From NCBI GenBank assembly GCA_001618615.1, contig LKHB01000214.1, positions 1 through 15,472 of the forward strand: a stretch of DNA of 15,472 nt. The letters run 5' to 3'. The notes below the pieces were generated by a model. It was given only the letters and a program-made list of their open reading frames with translations, did not search any database and had not been told where the DNA came from. The DNA comes from Fermentibacter danicus. Its GTDB lineage: Bacteria; Fermentibacterota; Fermentibacteria; Fermentibacterales; Fermentibacteraceae. A program made the position numbers and the translations under genes. The stretch's first letter is position 1, and every line of letters begins with the position of its first letter. Positions 7,801 through 15,325 of this stretch are shown piece after piece.

Positions 7801-10402
7801 GGACACGATCAACGTCTATGACTTCGCGGTGGTGGGCAACAGATGGGAGCAGAGGGCGGTTGTCCTCTTCGACAGCATAGGCATACCGGTCGCGCCGGGC
7901 GAGGAGCTGATCGTCTCCACCGTGAACAACCAGGACAGCTACGAGTACGCGGCCGACCCTCCCCCCGGAGTCAGCCCCGGACGCGACGAGAACGGCGACC
8001 TCAAGCTGGAGCAGTCGCTGGTGCTGGCCGCCTCGAACATCCTACCCGGGCACGAGGGGCTGGCGACCCAGTACTACTATTCCTCCGAGAACTACACCGG
8101 CTATTCGACAATCCGCTATCCCGTCCACGGGGATTCCCGGGCCGACGGAGAGTTCTTCCTCAGGATGGGCAGGGACACTCTCAACTACTACGAGATCGTC
8201 ACCGCGCTCGCTCCCGGGTGGCAGCAGGTCGAGGTCGATCTCAACGATCTCGCCTCGCTGCGGGAAAGGAAGCAGGAGAGCGGGCTCGTGTTCCTTCGAC
8301 AGGGGAACCTGGCCGTGAGAGGAAATCCCAGCCTGAGCGACGTCATGGCCCTGAGCGCCGGGGTCCGCAACACGAAGCAGGGCAGCCTCACGACCACGGT
8401 CTGGCTCGACGACATAGTTCTCCTCAATCCCTACGGGGAGCCCGACTACGCCAGGCGGCTCAGCGCAATGGTGGAGATGGCCGATCTGATCAGGCTGAAC
8501 GGTGACTACAGAAGCGTAGGCGCCGATTTCCACAGCCTCGGAGCCACTTCAGGCCAGGGCAGGACGATCACCAGGTTCGGGTCCGACGTCACTCTCTACA
8601 CGGAGCGCTTCACGCCCAGGACATGGTTCCTCTCCATGCCGGCTTCCTATGCGTGGAGCAGGGAGTACTCCGAACCCAGGTTCCAGTCCGGCTCCGACAG
8701 ACGGCTGGACGGGGACGAGGCCTGGGAGAACCGCACCCAGACCGACCGGCGGGATACGAACGTCACCCTCCGCCGCAACAGGTCCGGCTCCACCGGTCCG
8801 GCCAGGTATCTGCTCGACCCGTGGCAGCTCGGGCATGCGTACGGGCTGACGCTCGGCAGGTCGCCCCTGTACATGGACACGACGCGAACCGCCAGGGGCC
8901 AGATCGGCTACGACCTGGGCCTGCCCCGGATTCGGCTCCTGAGCCTTCCCGTCGCCGAGTTCTTCAGCCCCTGGCCGACTCGCATAGCGTGGAACGTCAT
9001 CCGTCAGAACAACTGGGATACGAGGTGGGAACAGGGCGATGCGGACACGGTGCAGACCCGGGCCGTCCGGGCCCGGACACTCGGGACTGACTTCTCACTG
9101 GCGTTCGGCTTCTGGAAGGGTCAGTCATCCTCGTTCTCCCTGGGGGTGGGCAGAGATCTGCTCTATCCCTGGTACGGCGACCTCTCGATGAACACGGGGC
9201 GCGAGGTGAACCGCACACAGAATCTCAGCCTCTCGCAGGATCTGAACCTCCTGAATCTCCTGATGCCGAGACTCAGCTACGATGCGGTGTATCGCTCCAG
9301 CAGGCTCGCCCCTCACACTACCAGCGGGCGCGATTCCCTCGGGCGCCCCGGCGCGACGGTGTCGGCCACGAAGAGGCTGAATCTGAGGGTCGGACTGGTA
9401 CAGGCGCTGAGATACGTCGCGAGGCTCCGCGACGAGAGGCTGGACGAGCAGGCCCCGCCGGGCAGTCCCAGATGGATTCTGGCCAGGCTCGACAGATGGT
9501 CGGGCAACATCACCGATCCGACGATAGTGATAGCCCGGACGGAAGGCACCGACTACCGGGAACTCGTCTCCTATCCGGACTACCGGTATCGCCTTGGACT
9601 CGAACCCATCCTGGACGGGATCGTTCCATACGACCGCACGATAAGCGACAACCTCCAGGTGTCGGGCGGCGTGCGGCCGATCTCGTCGATGTCCGTCAGG
9701 TCGGAATACGCACGCACCGACACCAGGCACTTCTACTCCGGCTACTGGAACCGCCGTCTGGCGACCACCTGGCCTTCCGTAAGCGTTTCCTGGACGGGTC
9801 TCGAACGCTTCGCCCCGCTGGAGAGGATTCTCAGGTCGGGAACCCTCAGCACGGGCTACCGGGTCGAGACGACGGAGAGCGGACGATTCGAGGACGACGA
9901 ATACATAAGGACGAGCAAGACGGAATCCACGAGGTGGTCGCCGCTCTTCAGCATCAGCGGCACGCTGAAGAACACCGTCCAGATAACGCTCTCGGACAAC
10001 GTCACCAACTCCGTCACGATCAACTACACCGGTACGAGAGCCTGTACCAGGAGCAACAGCAACAGCTTCTCGCTCAACCTCCAGTACGCGTTCAGCGCCC
10101 CCGGGGGGCTCTCCATCCCGCTGCCCCTGCTCGACCGCCTGAGGGTGAGCTTCCGGAGCGAGCTGACCACGGCGCTCAGGATCACGCGCACCAGGACGGG
10201 GGCCGTAATCGAGATTCCGGGCTTCGAGGACAGGGTGCAGAGCGACAGGGTGGAATGGAGGATCGAGCCCTCGGCCAACTACGACTTCGGTACAGTCACC
10301 GCGGGGATGACTGCGATCTACGGCTGGAAGACGGACGGAGTGAACTCCATTTACGACCAGAAGGACGTCGGTCTGGATGTCTGGGTGATGATCAACTTCT
10401 AG
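4808..10402 (+). CDS. sprA: SprA-family outer-membrane translocon of the type IX secretion system
   Basis: In Bacteroidota, SprA (Sov) is the giant 36-strand outer-membrane barrel through which T9SS cargo leaves the periplasm. The product here is about 1,864 residues, shorter than the 2,300-2,500 usual there. From GTG 4808 it opens with a signal peptide (MKTSAGFALICSALL). A GTG at 4790 would add six residues and cannot be excluded, as neither has a good ribosome site. SprA hallmarks seen: QKITLSGITHVRPN (149-162), IGEKIHVDVDHNSE then ENRIRLAYEGWEDEIIQSIE (about 190-230), FIEILGLDTNGDGS (about 460-473), DVDYTIVYEIGILTL (about 563-577), and GKAYIDDMEG (701-710). Two acidic Gly/Asn stretches (about 853-878 and 919-931) resemble the DTEDLNGNG signature seen in SprA. 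The rest alternates polar and hydrophobic residues like a long barrel and ends in Phe, as outer-membrane proteins usually do. It is divergent from lptFG. The family is clear; secretion function is inferred, since no other T9SS gene is in view. Confidence 0.87.
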   Translation: MKTSAGFALICSALLTLPHVSPGASVRAPALYAANPFEVYSDTLPRLYTIENLSYRIYPSLSRGLFSWRPYIGGVPAGRMSSGAFGGILDRSLLGSTRLTLRDSFRESSIPRSRERGSLLPTIYLPIDMPPIIARTIGEGGQLDISGHQKITLSGITHVRPNAVEVEGQSTSLFPDLRMEQELVVQLNGTIGEKIHVDVDHNSERQYEPENRIRLAYEGWEDEIIQSIEVGDVSLSISGPEFVAYSIPHQGLFGAKMISQVGPVDITTIASKEASSVESAEFVGQATMVTDSILDIHPAGNTFYLTFPDSVQQPVITHIRVFRDDLDGTNNDETGAVEGTWFLPDSTGPGWWDELLQGPYEDFVLVDDSTAIRFNTPVNEAHVLAVFMVADGVTYGDSSLESLDLKLIKESNPLPSYPTWSYELRNRYFLGSNNIVPESFNCSIFLTRAGEAPVSTQNGVPFIEILGLDTNGDGSLVDERSAVDWENGYLVFPDCRPFENEGLEIRNPLVYDKRNPDPADSRYFIAVEYRAASTTFSLGRIGIVAGSEVVTLNVSGQTRTLTRDVDYTIVYEIGILTLMGEAAELAQNPSNVLSVRFEYLPFMAVQQRTLFGTRAVYTLGSGTWIGATAMFEDADTPDDRPRVGEEPTRTLVTDIDARYEASPRFLTDAVNHLPGINTDAESRFVLSGELAASFPNPNTSGKAYIDDMEGTESSLSLQTMRQSWHRSSAPGDYSVFDNPPGTLQWYNFTNRWLMRQIITNCPDAQKNDKVNSVLEMVFDPAQGSSSSWGGLMRCIDPYGLDFSSRTRVRLYVRATGSARDARLYLDLGERIDEDSYWLERTGDTLEIRANGRLDTEDADGNGSYSNGEDTGLDGLMDEDEYPLSTEPDPNRDNYFLDESLPIHERYRHVNGTEGNSVLDTEDLNGNGMLDRANSFFRIEIPLNDPDYVISGPNEYGWMLVEIPLSDTSLVTVPAISGSNPTWEKISYARLWMEGFTQRDTINVYDFAVVGNRWEQRAVVLFDSIGIPVAPGEELIVSTVNNQDSYEYAADPPPGVSPGRDENGDLKLEQSLVLAASNILPGHEGLATQYYYSSENYTGYSTIRYPVHGDSRADGEFFLRMGRDTLNYYEIVTALAPGWQQVEVDLNDLASLRERKQESGLVFLRQGNLAVRGNPSLSDVMALSAGVRNTKQGSLTTTVWLDDIVLLNPYGEPDYARRLSAMVEMADLIRLNGDYRSVGADFHSLGATSGQGRTITRFGSDVTLYTERFTPRTWFLSMPASYAWSREYSEPRFQSGSDRRLDGDEAWENRTQTDRRDTNVTLRRNRSGSTGPARYLLDPWQLGHAYGLTLGRSPLYMDTTRTARGQIGYDLGLPRIRLLSLPVAEFFSPWPTRIAWNVIRQNNWDTRWEQGDADTVQTRAVRARTLGTDFSLAFGFWKGQSSSFSLGVGRDLLYPWYGDLSMNTGREVNRTQNLSLSQDLNLLNLLMPRLSYDAVYRSSRLAPHTTSGRDSLGRPGATVSATKRLNLRVGLVQALRYVARLRDERLDEQAPPGSPRWILARLDRWSGNITDPTIVIARTEGTDYRELVSYPDYRYRLGLEPILDGIVPYDRTISDNLQVSGGVRPISSMSVRSEYARTDTRHFYSGYWNRRLATTWPSVSVSWTGLERFAPLERILRSGTLSTGYRVETTESGRFEDDEYIRTSKTESTRWSPLFSISGTLKNTVQITLSDNVTNSVTINYTGTRACTRSNSNSFSLNLQYAFSAPGGLSIPLPLLDRLRVSFRSELTTALRITRTRTGAVIEIPGFEDRVQSDRVEWRIEPSANYDFGTVTAGMTAIYGWKTDGVNSIYDQKDVGLDVWVMINF

Positions 10403-10419
10403 CCTTCACCCCTGTTTCA

Positions 10420-10448
10420 TTGACAGACAGCCTCCCGGCAGTGAAAAT
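10420..10448 (+). promoter_or_regulatory. Candidate sigma-70 promoter for the pil operon
   Basis: A perfect TTGACA (10420-10425), a 17-base spacer and GAAAAT (10443-10448, 4/6) lie 18 bases after the sprA stop. This would start transcription near 10455 and give a leader of about 78 bases before the TTG of pilB1. I see no convincing terminator for sprA before it, so some read-through is possible. Confidence 0.45.
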
Positions 10449-10516
10449 TGCACGGAACGATATGGTGATCCGTTTGTGGACTTCTGATACCGAGCCGGCC
10501 CGCGCGGCTTCAAGAT

Positions 10517-10526
10517 GAGGGGTGGA
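10517..10526 (+). promoter_or_regulatory. Ribosome binding site favouring a TTG start for pilB1
   Basis: GAGGGGTGGA ends six bases before the in-frame TTG at 10533. The competing ATG at 10515 overlaps this site and has no Shine-Dalgarno of its own. The TTG also puts the start exactly at the family-typical KLGQ.. opening. Confidence 0.55.
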
Positions 10527-10532
10527 ACCCAT

Positions 10533-12287
10533 TTGAAACTCGGCCAGATGCTTCTTCAAGCCGGTCTGATCACGCGGGAGCAGCTCGAACTCGCTCTGAA
10601 GCAGCAGCGTGCCGAGGGCGGGCGCCTGGGCTACAACCTCGTCAAGTTAAAGGCCATCTCCGAAGCCGATCTGAACGAAAACCTGGCGAAACAGCACAGG
10701 GTCGAAAGCATCAACCTCGACGAAATGGCCATTGATGGCGAAATCGTGAGGCTGGTTCCTCCCGAGGTGGCCAAGCGGTACGAGGTCGTTCCCATCAGCA
10801 GGGAAGGAAAGGTCCTGGTCGTCGCCATGGCCGATCCGGACAACCTGTTCGCGATAGATGACCTGCGCTTCTCCATCGGTTTAGAGATCGAGCCCCACAT
10901 CTGCGCCACCAGCATGATCCTCCGCGCCATCAGGCGCTACTACCCCGAGACGGAGGCGCTGGTCTCCCTCGACCAGAAGAGCATCGTCGAGAAGTACGAC
11001 GAACCCGGTGACGACATTCCCAGCGAGAACATCCTCGTGGGCGACGAGGTGTTCGAATCCATGATCACCGAGGAGGAAGACACCGCCATAGAGGAGGACG
11101 ACATCTCCAGCCTCGTGGCGGATTCCCCCGTGGTGAAGCTCGTGAACAGCATCATCAGCGATGCGGTCAAGCGCGGCGCGAGCGACATCCATTTCGAGCC
11201 GTTCGAGAGGTACATCAGGATCAGGTTCAGGATAGACGGCGTGCTCCACGAGGTCATGCGCCCGAGCAGGAAGTACAGGTCCGCCATAGTCAGCAGGCTC
11301 AAGATTCTGGGCGGCATGAACATTGCGGAGAGGCACCTTCCCCAGGACGGCCGTCAGAAGATCCGCGTAGGGGACAGGTTCGTCGACATGCGTCTCGCCA
11401 CCCTTCCCACCCTCTTCGGCGAGAAGGTGGAGGTCCGCCTGCTCGACCGCAGCAAGGTCATCCTGGACCTCGAGAAGCTGGGCATGGAGGAGGAGAGCCT
11501 CAAGGAACTCCGCAGGGCGATCAGGCGCCCCTATGGCATCGTCCTAGTCACCGGCCCCACGGGTTGCGGCAAGACGACGACGCTCTACTCGGCCCTCACC
11601 GAACTCAACGACGTGGGCGTGAACATCATGACCGCCGAGAACCCGGTCGAGTTCAACCTCAAGGGCATCAACCAGGTCCAGATGAACGAGGACATCGGCC
11701 TCACTTTCGCCTCGGCGCTGAGGGCATACCTCCGGCAGGACCCCGACATCATCATGGTCGGCGAGATCAGAGACCAGGAAACCTCCCAGATCGCCATCCG
11801 GGCGGCGCTCACCGGGCACCTGGTGCTGTCCACCACGCACACCAACGACGCTCCCAGCACGGTAAACAGGCTCATAGACATGGGCACCGAACCCTTCATG
11901 CTCAGCACCTCGCTCGTGGCCATCTGCTCGCAGCGGCTCATCAGGAGGGTCTGCCCCAGGTGCAAGGCGCAGATTCACGTGCCCGAAGAGGCCCTCGTCG
12001 AGGCCGGCATCGATCCGGCCAGGTTCGCCAACTTCACGTTCGAGGAGGGCACGGGCTGCGACTACTGCAACAACACCGGCTACAGGGGCCGTGAGGGCAT
12101 CTTCGAGGTCATGCCGGTTACGGAGGAGATCAGACAGCTCATCGAGAGCGACGCCAACAGCATCCAGATAGAAAAGGCCGCCCTCGCCGCCGGCATGGTC
12201 AACCTGCGCGAAGCCGCCCTGCGCAAGCTCGAGCGTGGTCTGACCACCTTCGAGGAAGTCGTAAGGAGCACCATAGGTGGTGATTAG
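10533..12287 (+). CDS. pilB: Type IV pilus extension ATPase PilB, copy 1, with intact MshEN (c-di-GMP) region
   Basis: PilB is the cytoplasmic hexameric ATPase that drives pilus assembly on the PilC platform. The product is 584 residues from TTG 10533 (590 from ATG 10515). Order: two 24-residue MshEN repeats (about 2-25 and 31-54). The first starts KLG and ends Gln; the second starts RLG and ends Gln; five residues separate them. Then come the rest of the T2SSE_N domain, an acidic linker (about 165-195), the entry block SPVVKLVNSIISDAV with ASDIHFEP, Walker A GPTGCGKTT (341-349), Walker B DIIMVGEIRD (405-414), the His box HTNDAPSTVNRL, and a zinc site with Cys474, Cys477, Cys509 and Cys512. 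Oddity: the Asp box reads TAENPVEF with Asn370 where most relatives, including its two neighbours, have Asp. It leads a pilB-pilB-pilT-pilC cluster. A type II secretion GspE is less likely given pilT next door. Confidence 0.92.
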   Translation: MKLGQMLLQAGLITREQLELALKQQRAEGGRLGYNLVKLKAISEADLNENLAKQHRVESINLDEMAIDGEIVRLVPPEVAKRYEVVPISREGKVLVVAMADPDNLFAIDDLRFSIGLEIEPHICATSMILRAIRRYYPETEALVSLDQKSIVEKYDEPGDDIPSENILVGDEVFESMITEEEDTAIEEDDISSLVADSPVVKLVNSIISDAVKRGASDIHFEPFERYIRIRFRIDGVLHEVMRPSRKYRSAIVSRLKILGGMNIAERHLPQDGRQKIRVGDRFVDMRLATLPTLFGEKVEVRLLDRSKVILDLEKLGMEEESLKELRRAIRRPYGIVLVTGPTGCGKTTTLYSALTELNDVGVNIMTAENPVEFNLKGINQVQMNEDIGLTFASALRAYLRQDPDIIMVGEIRDQETSQIAIRAALTGHLVLSTTHTNDAPSTVNRLIDMGTEPFMLSTSLVAICSQRLIRRVCPRCKAQIHVPEEALVEAGIDPARFANFTFEEGTGCDYCNNTGYRGREGIFEVMPVTEEIRQLIESDANSIQIEKAALAAGMVNLREAALRKLERGLTTFEEVVRSTIGGD

Positions 12288-12353
12288 CGACCGCCGTCGT
12301 TTCGGCCCGGTTCTCCTCCCGCGTGGAGACGCGCGTGGGTGCCGTCCGGAAGG

Positions 12354-12400
12354 CCCGCCGGCTGCGCCGCCTGCCGATATGTCGCTCGCCGCCCGGCGGG
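12354..12400. repeat. Inverted repeat in the leader of the second pilB
   Basis: Eight bases at 12354-12361 (CCCGCCGG) are the exact reverse complement of 12393-12400, with 31 bases between. The right arm ends 12 bases before the preferred ATG at 12413, so a hairpin could affect initiation. It may be chance in this GC-rich spacer. Confidence 0.3.
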
Positions 12401-12412
12401 TCGGTCGTCCGG

Positions 12413-14200
12413 ATGCTTAGCCGACTCGGCATGATGCTGGTGGAGGCCGGCATCGTCACCGTCGACGAGGTCGAGAGCGTCATCAGCGAGTTCGGCCCCG
12501 GCGAGACGGACCTGGCGGAGAGCCTCGTCGCCCTTGGCAAGGTTCCCGAAGAGATAGTCACCGAGTTCCTGGCCGAGATATACAGCGTCGATCCCATCTA
12601 CCTGAACGAAGTGCGGCTCGATCCCGCGCTCGCGTCCGTGATCCCCGAGGACACCGCCCGCAAGTTCATAATCATCCCGATAGCCGACGACGGGAACTTC
12701 GTTCACATAGCGATGGCCAATCCGGGCAACCTCTTCGCGGTCGACGAGGTGAAGTTCGCCGTGGGCCGCGAGATACTGGTCTTCGCCTCGGCTCCCTCCG
12801 CCGTCAGGCGCTGCCTCGACGACCTCTACGGCAAGGTCGACGACCTCGTCACCGTGGAGGAGAAGCTCGAAAACTACGACGAGAGCGAGCACGACCTCGA
12901 AACCGTCGAGAGTCTCGAAGTGATCGACGACGAGGAGGAGGAGGTCGTCCAGGACGACTCCGCAATGGGGGACGCCCCGGTGGTGAAGTTCGTCGAGCAG
13001 GTGATAAGCCGCGCCGTGAGAATCGAAGCCAGCGACATCCACATCGAGCCCTACGAGAGATACCTGCGGATAAGATACCGCCGCGACGGCACCTGCTTCG
13101 AGGTGCGCAGGCTCCCTAAGGACATCCAGCCCTCCATACTCAGCCGCCTCAAGATCATGGCCAGGATGGACATAGCCGAGAAGCGCAAGACCCAGGACGG
13201 CAGGATCAAGGCCAAGGTCGACAACCGCTGGATCGACTTCCGGGTGAACGCCGTGCCCACGGTCAACGGCGAGAAGATCGTCCTCCGCATTCTCGACAGG
13301 GGCAACCTCGAGTTCGACCTGAGGCAGCTCGGCTTCCCCGAGGACGCTCTGGAGAACTTCATGAAGGGCGTCCGCTCGCCATATGGCATCGTGCTCGTCA
13401 CCGGGCCCACGGGAAGCGGCAAGACGACCACGCTCTACTCCGCCCTCAGCTCCCTGAACACTCCCAGGGTGAACATCATCACGGCGGAGGACCCGGTGGA
13501 GTACAACATCGACGGCATCCTCCAGACCCAGATCGACTTCGCCATGGGTTACGACTTCGCCGGCGCCCTCCGTGCGATTCTCAGGCAGGATCCGAACATC
13601 ATCATGGTGGGCGAGATAAGGGACCTGGAGACCGCCTCGATAGCGATCAAGGCCGCCCTGACGGGGCATCTGGTGTTCTCAACGATCCACACGAACGATG
13701 CGCCAAGCACGATCAACAGACTGATAGACATCGGCATCAAGCCGTTCCTGGTCGCCTCCGCGGTGCGCACGATCATGGCGCAGAGGCTTCTGAGGAAGGT
13801 GTGCAGGAACTGCCGTGAACCACATACTCATACCCCTGAGGAACTCATGGAGGCCGGCATCGACCCGTCGGAGTTCGAAGGCGCGCAAACCTTCGTGGCC
13901 AAGGGCTGCAAGGTCTGCAACGGATCGGGGTACAAGGGCCGGACGGGCATATACGAGGTCATGACCATTGACAAGTACGTCAGACAGGCAGTAATTGACA
14001 AGGTCGCCACCGGTGCGCTCAGGGTCATCGGCGTGGAGAGCGGCATGAGAACCCTGAGGATGGACGCCGTGGACAAGATGAAGAACGGACTTTCCACCCT
14101 CGAAGAGATCAACCGCGTCACCGCGGACGACGACTCGGAGGTCAAGGAGGCCCGGAAGAGGTATCTCGCGAAGGTCGAGGAAGGCGAGCTGAAGCCCTAG
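12413..14200 (+). CDS. pilB: Type IV pilus extension ATPase PilB, copy 2, with degenerate MshEN region
   Basis: This is a second PilB-type assembly ATPase, 595 residues from ATG 12413. A GTG at 12323 would add 30 arginine-rich, unlike-family residues and lacks a ribosome site; the ATG itself has only a weak one. The N-terminus follows the MshEN layout but has lost key positions. Repeat one keeps RLG but ends in Phe instead of Gln; repeat two starts DLA instead of RLG and ends in Ile. So c-di-GMP binding is unlikely. After a very acidic linker (about 155-185) come APVVKFVEQVISRAV, ASDIHIEPYERY, Walker A GPTGSGKTT (331-339), a canonical Asp box TAEDPVEYN, Walker B NIIMVGEIRD (395-404), HTNDAPSTINRLIDIG, and zinc cysteines 464, 467, 499 and 502. 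It begins 125 bases after copy 1 and ends 38 bases before pilT. Parallel order and shared blocks suggest an old tandem duplication. It could instead serve a different pilus or secretion machine. Confidence 0.9.
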   Translation: MLSRLGMMLVEAGIVTVDEVESVISEFGPGETDLAESLVALGKVPEEIVTEFLAEIYSVDPIYLNEVRLDPALASVIPEDTARKFIIIPIADDGNFVHIAMANPGNLFAVDEVKFAVGREILVFASAPSAVRRCLDDLYGKVDDLVTVEEKLENYDESEHDLETVESLEVIDDEEEEVVQDDSAMGDAPVVKFVEQVISRAVRIEASDIHIEPYERYLRIRYRRDGTCFEVRRLPKDIQPSILSRLKIMARMDIAEKRKTQDGRIKAKVDNRWIDFRVNAVPTVNGEKIVLRILDRGNLEFDLRQLGFPEDALENFMKGVRSPYGIVLVTGPTGSGKTTTLYSALSSLNTPRVNIITAEDPVEYNIDGILQTQIDFAMGYDFAGALRAILRQDPNIIMVGEIRDLETASIAIKAALTGHLVFSTIHTNDAPSTINRLIDIGIKPFLVASAVRTIMAQRLLRKVCRNCREPHTHTPEELMEAGIDPSEFEGAQTFVAKGCKVCNGSGYKGRTGIYEVMTIDKYVRQAVIDKVATGALRVIGVESGMRTLRMDAVDKMKNGLSTLEEINRVTADDDSEVKEARKRYLAKVEEGELKP

Positions 14201-14238
14201 GACACTCCAACGGACCCCGATACGAAAGGCCGGCCGGC

Positions 14239-15309
14239 ATGAACATCAAGCAGCTCCTGAAGGACATGATGGAGAGGAGGGCGACGGACCTCCACCTGAC
14301 GGTCGGCGCCCCTCCGGTCATCCGGGTCGACGGCGACCTCCTGCGGATGGAGTACGACCCGCTGACGCCGCAGGACACGCAGGATCTCGTCTACAGCCTC
14401 CTCCGGGACGAGCAGAAGAAGCGCTTCGAGATGGACAAGGAGCTGGACTTCGCCTTCGGCATCAAGGGGCTGTCCAGGTTCCGCGCCAACGTGTTCAACC
14501 AGCGCGGCTGCGTCGCCTGTGCGATCAGGGTGATCCCCTACGAAATCCTGGGCTTCGAGGAGCTGGGGCTGCCGCCGGTGGTGGCGACTCTCGCCGAAAA
14601 GAGGCAGGGCCTCGTACTCGTCACCGGCCCCACGGGATGCGGAAAGAGCACGACACTGGCCTCGATGCTCCGCAAGGTCAACGCTACGCGTCCGTGCCAC
14701 ATAGTCACGGTGGAGGACCCGATCGAGTACGTCCATCACCACGACAAGGGAATCGTCAACCAGCGGGAGATAGGGGACGACACCAAGGGCTTCGCCAGCG
14801 CCCTCCGCTACATCCTCCGGCAGGACCCCGACGTGGTGCTGATAGGCGAGATGCGCGACATGGAGACGATGCAGGTGGCCCTCAACATCGCCGAGACGGG
14901 TCACCTCACGCTCGCCACCCTCCACACGAACTCCACTTACGAGTCGATAAACAGGATCATCGACACCTTCCCTCCCCAGAGCCAGGAGCAGGTCAGGAGC
15001 CAGCTCTCCTTCGTGATGCTGGGCGTGCTGACCCAGCAGCTCGTGCCCCGCATGAGGGGCACCGGAAGATCCCTGGCCGCCGAGGTGCTGGTCTGCACGG
15101 CGGCGGTGCGCGCGGCGATAAGGGAGGACAAGCTGCACCAGATCTACGGCATGATGCAGGCCGGCCAGAAGTTCGGCATGCAGACGATGAACCAGGCCCT
15201 GTACAAGCTTTATGCGAAGAGGGACATCTCGAAGGAGGTCGCCCTCGAACGCTCGCCCGACCCTGTTGAACTCGAACAGATGATGGTAACGGGTCGCGAG
15301 GTACTATAG
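14239..15309 (+). CDS. pilT: Type IV pilus retraction ATPase PilT
   Basis: PilT is the hexameric ATPase that disassembles and retracts pili, powering twitching, surface sensing and DNA uptake. The product is 356 residues, the usual length, from ATG 14239, with AAAGG nine bases upstream. Seen: the N-terminal PAS-like domain with ATDLHLTVGAPPVIRVDG (about 15-32) and LDFAFGIKGLSRFRANVF; Walker A GPTGCGKST (130-138); Asp box TVEDPIEYV; Walker B DVVLIGEMRD (198-207); His box ETGHLTLATLHTNS; INRIIDTFP; and the PilT-specific C-terminal element AVRAAIREDKLHQI (from about 289), followed by MQAGQKFGMQTMNQAL. It lacks the four-cysteine zinc site of the PilB proteins, as expected. It lies between pilB copy 2 and pilC with short gaps of 38 and 16 bases, so it is very probably co-transcribed. 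PilU is an alternative name, but the RAAIRE-type motif and the position before pilC favour PilT. Confidence 0.94.
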   Translation: MNIKQLLKDMMERRATDLHLTVGAPPVIRVDGDLLRMEYDPLTPQDTQDLVYSLLRDEQKKRFEMDKELDFAFGIKGLSRFRANVFNQRGCVACAIRVIPYEILGFEELGLPPVVATLAEKRQGLVLVTGPTGCGKSTTLASMLRKVNATRPCHIVTVEDPIEYVHHHDKGIVNQREIGDDTKGFASALRYILRQDPDVVLIGEMRDMETMQVALNIAETGHLTLATLHTNSTYESINRIIDTFPPQSQEQVRSQLSFVMLGVLTQQLVPRMRGTGRSLAAEVLVCTAAVRAAIREDKLHQIYGMMQAGQKFGMQTMNQALYKLYAKRDISKEVALERSPDPVELEQMMVTGREVL

Positions 15310-15325
15310 ACGACGGGAGATTGCG

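Noticed and set aside
12284..13669. Long minus-strand frame (about 460 codons) opposite the second pilB
   Set aside because: It mirrors the conserved PilB codons and has no recognisable domain of its own.
12413..14200. Second ATPase as a type II secretion GspE
   Set aside because: It is flanked by pilB, pilT and pilC with no gsp genes in view, so PilB is the simpler call, though function in another machine is not excluded.
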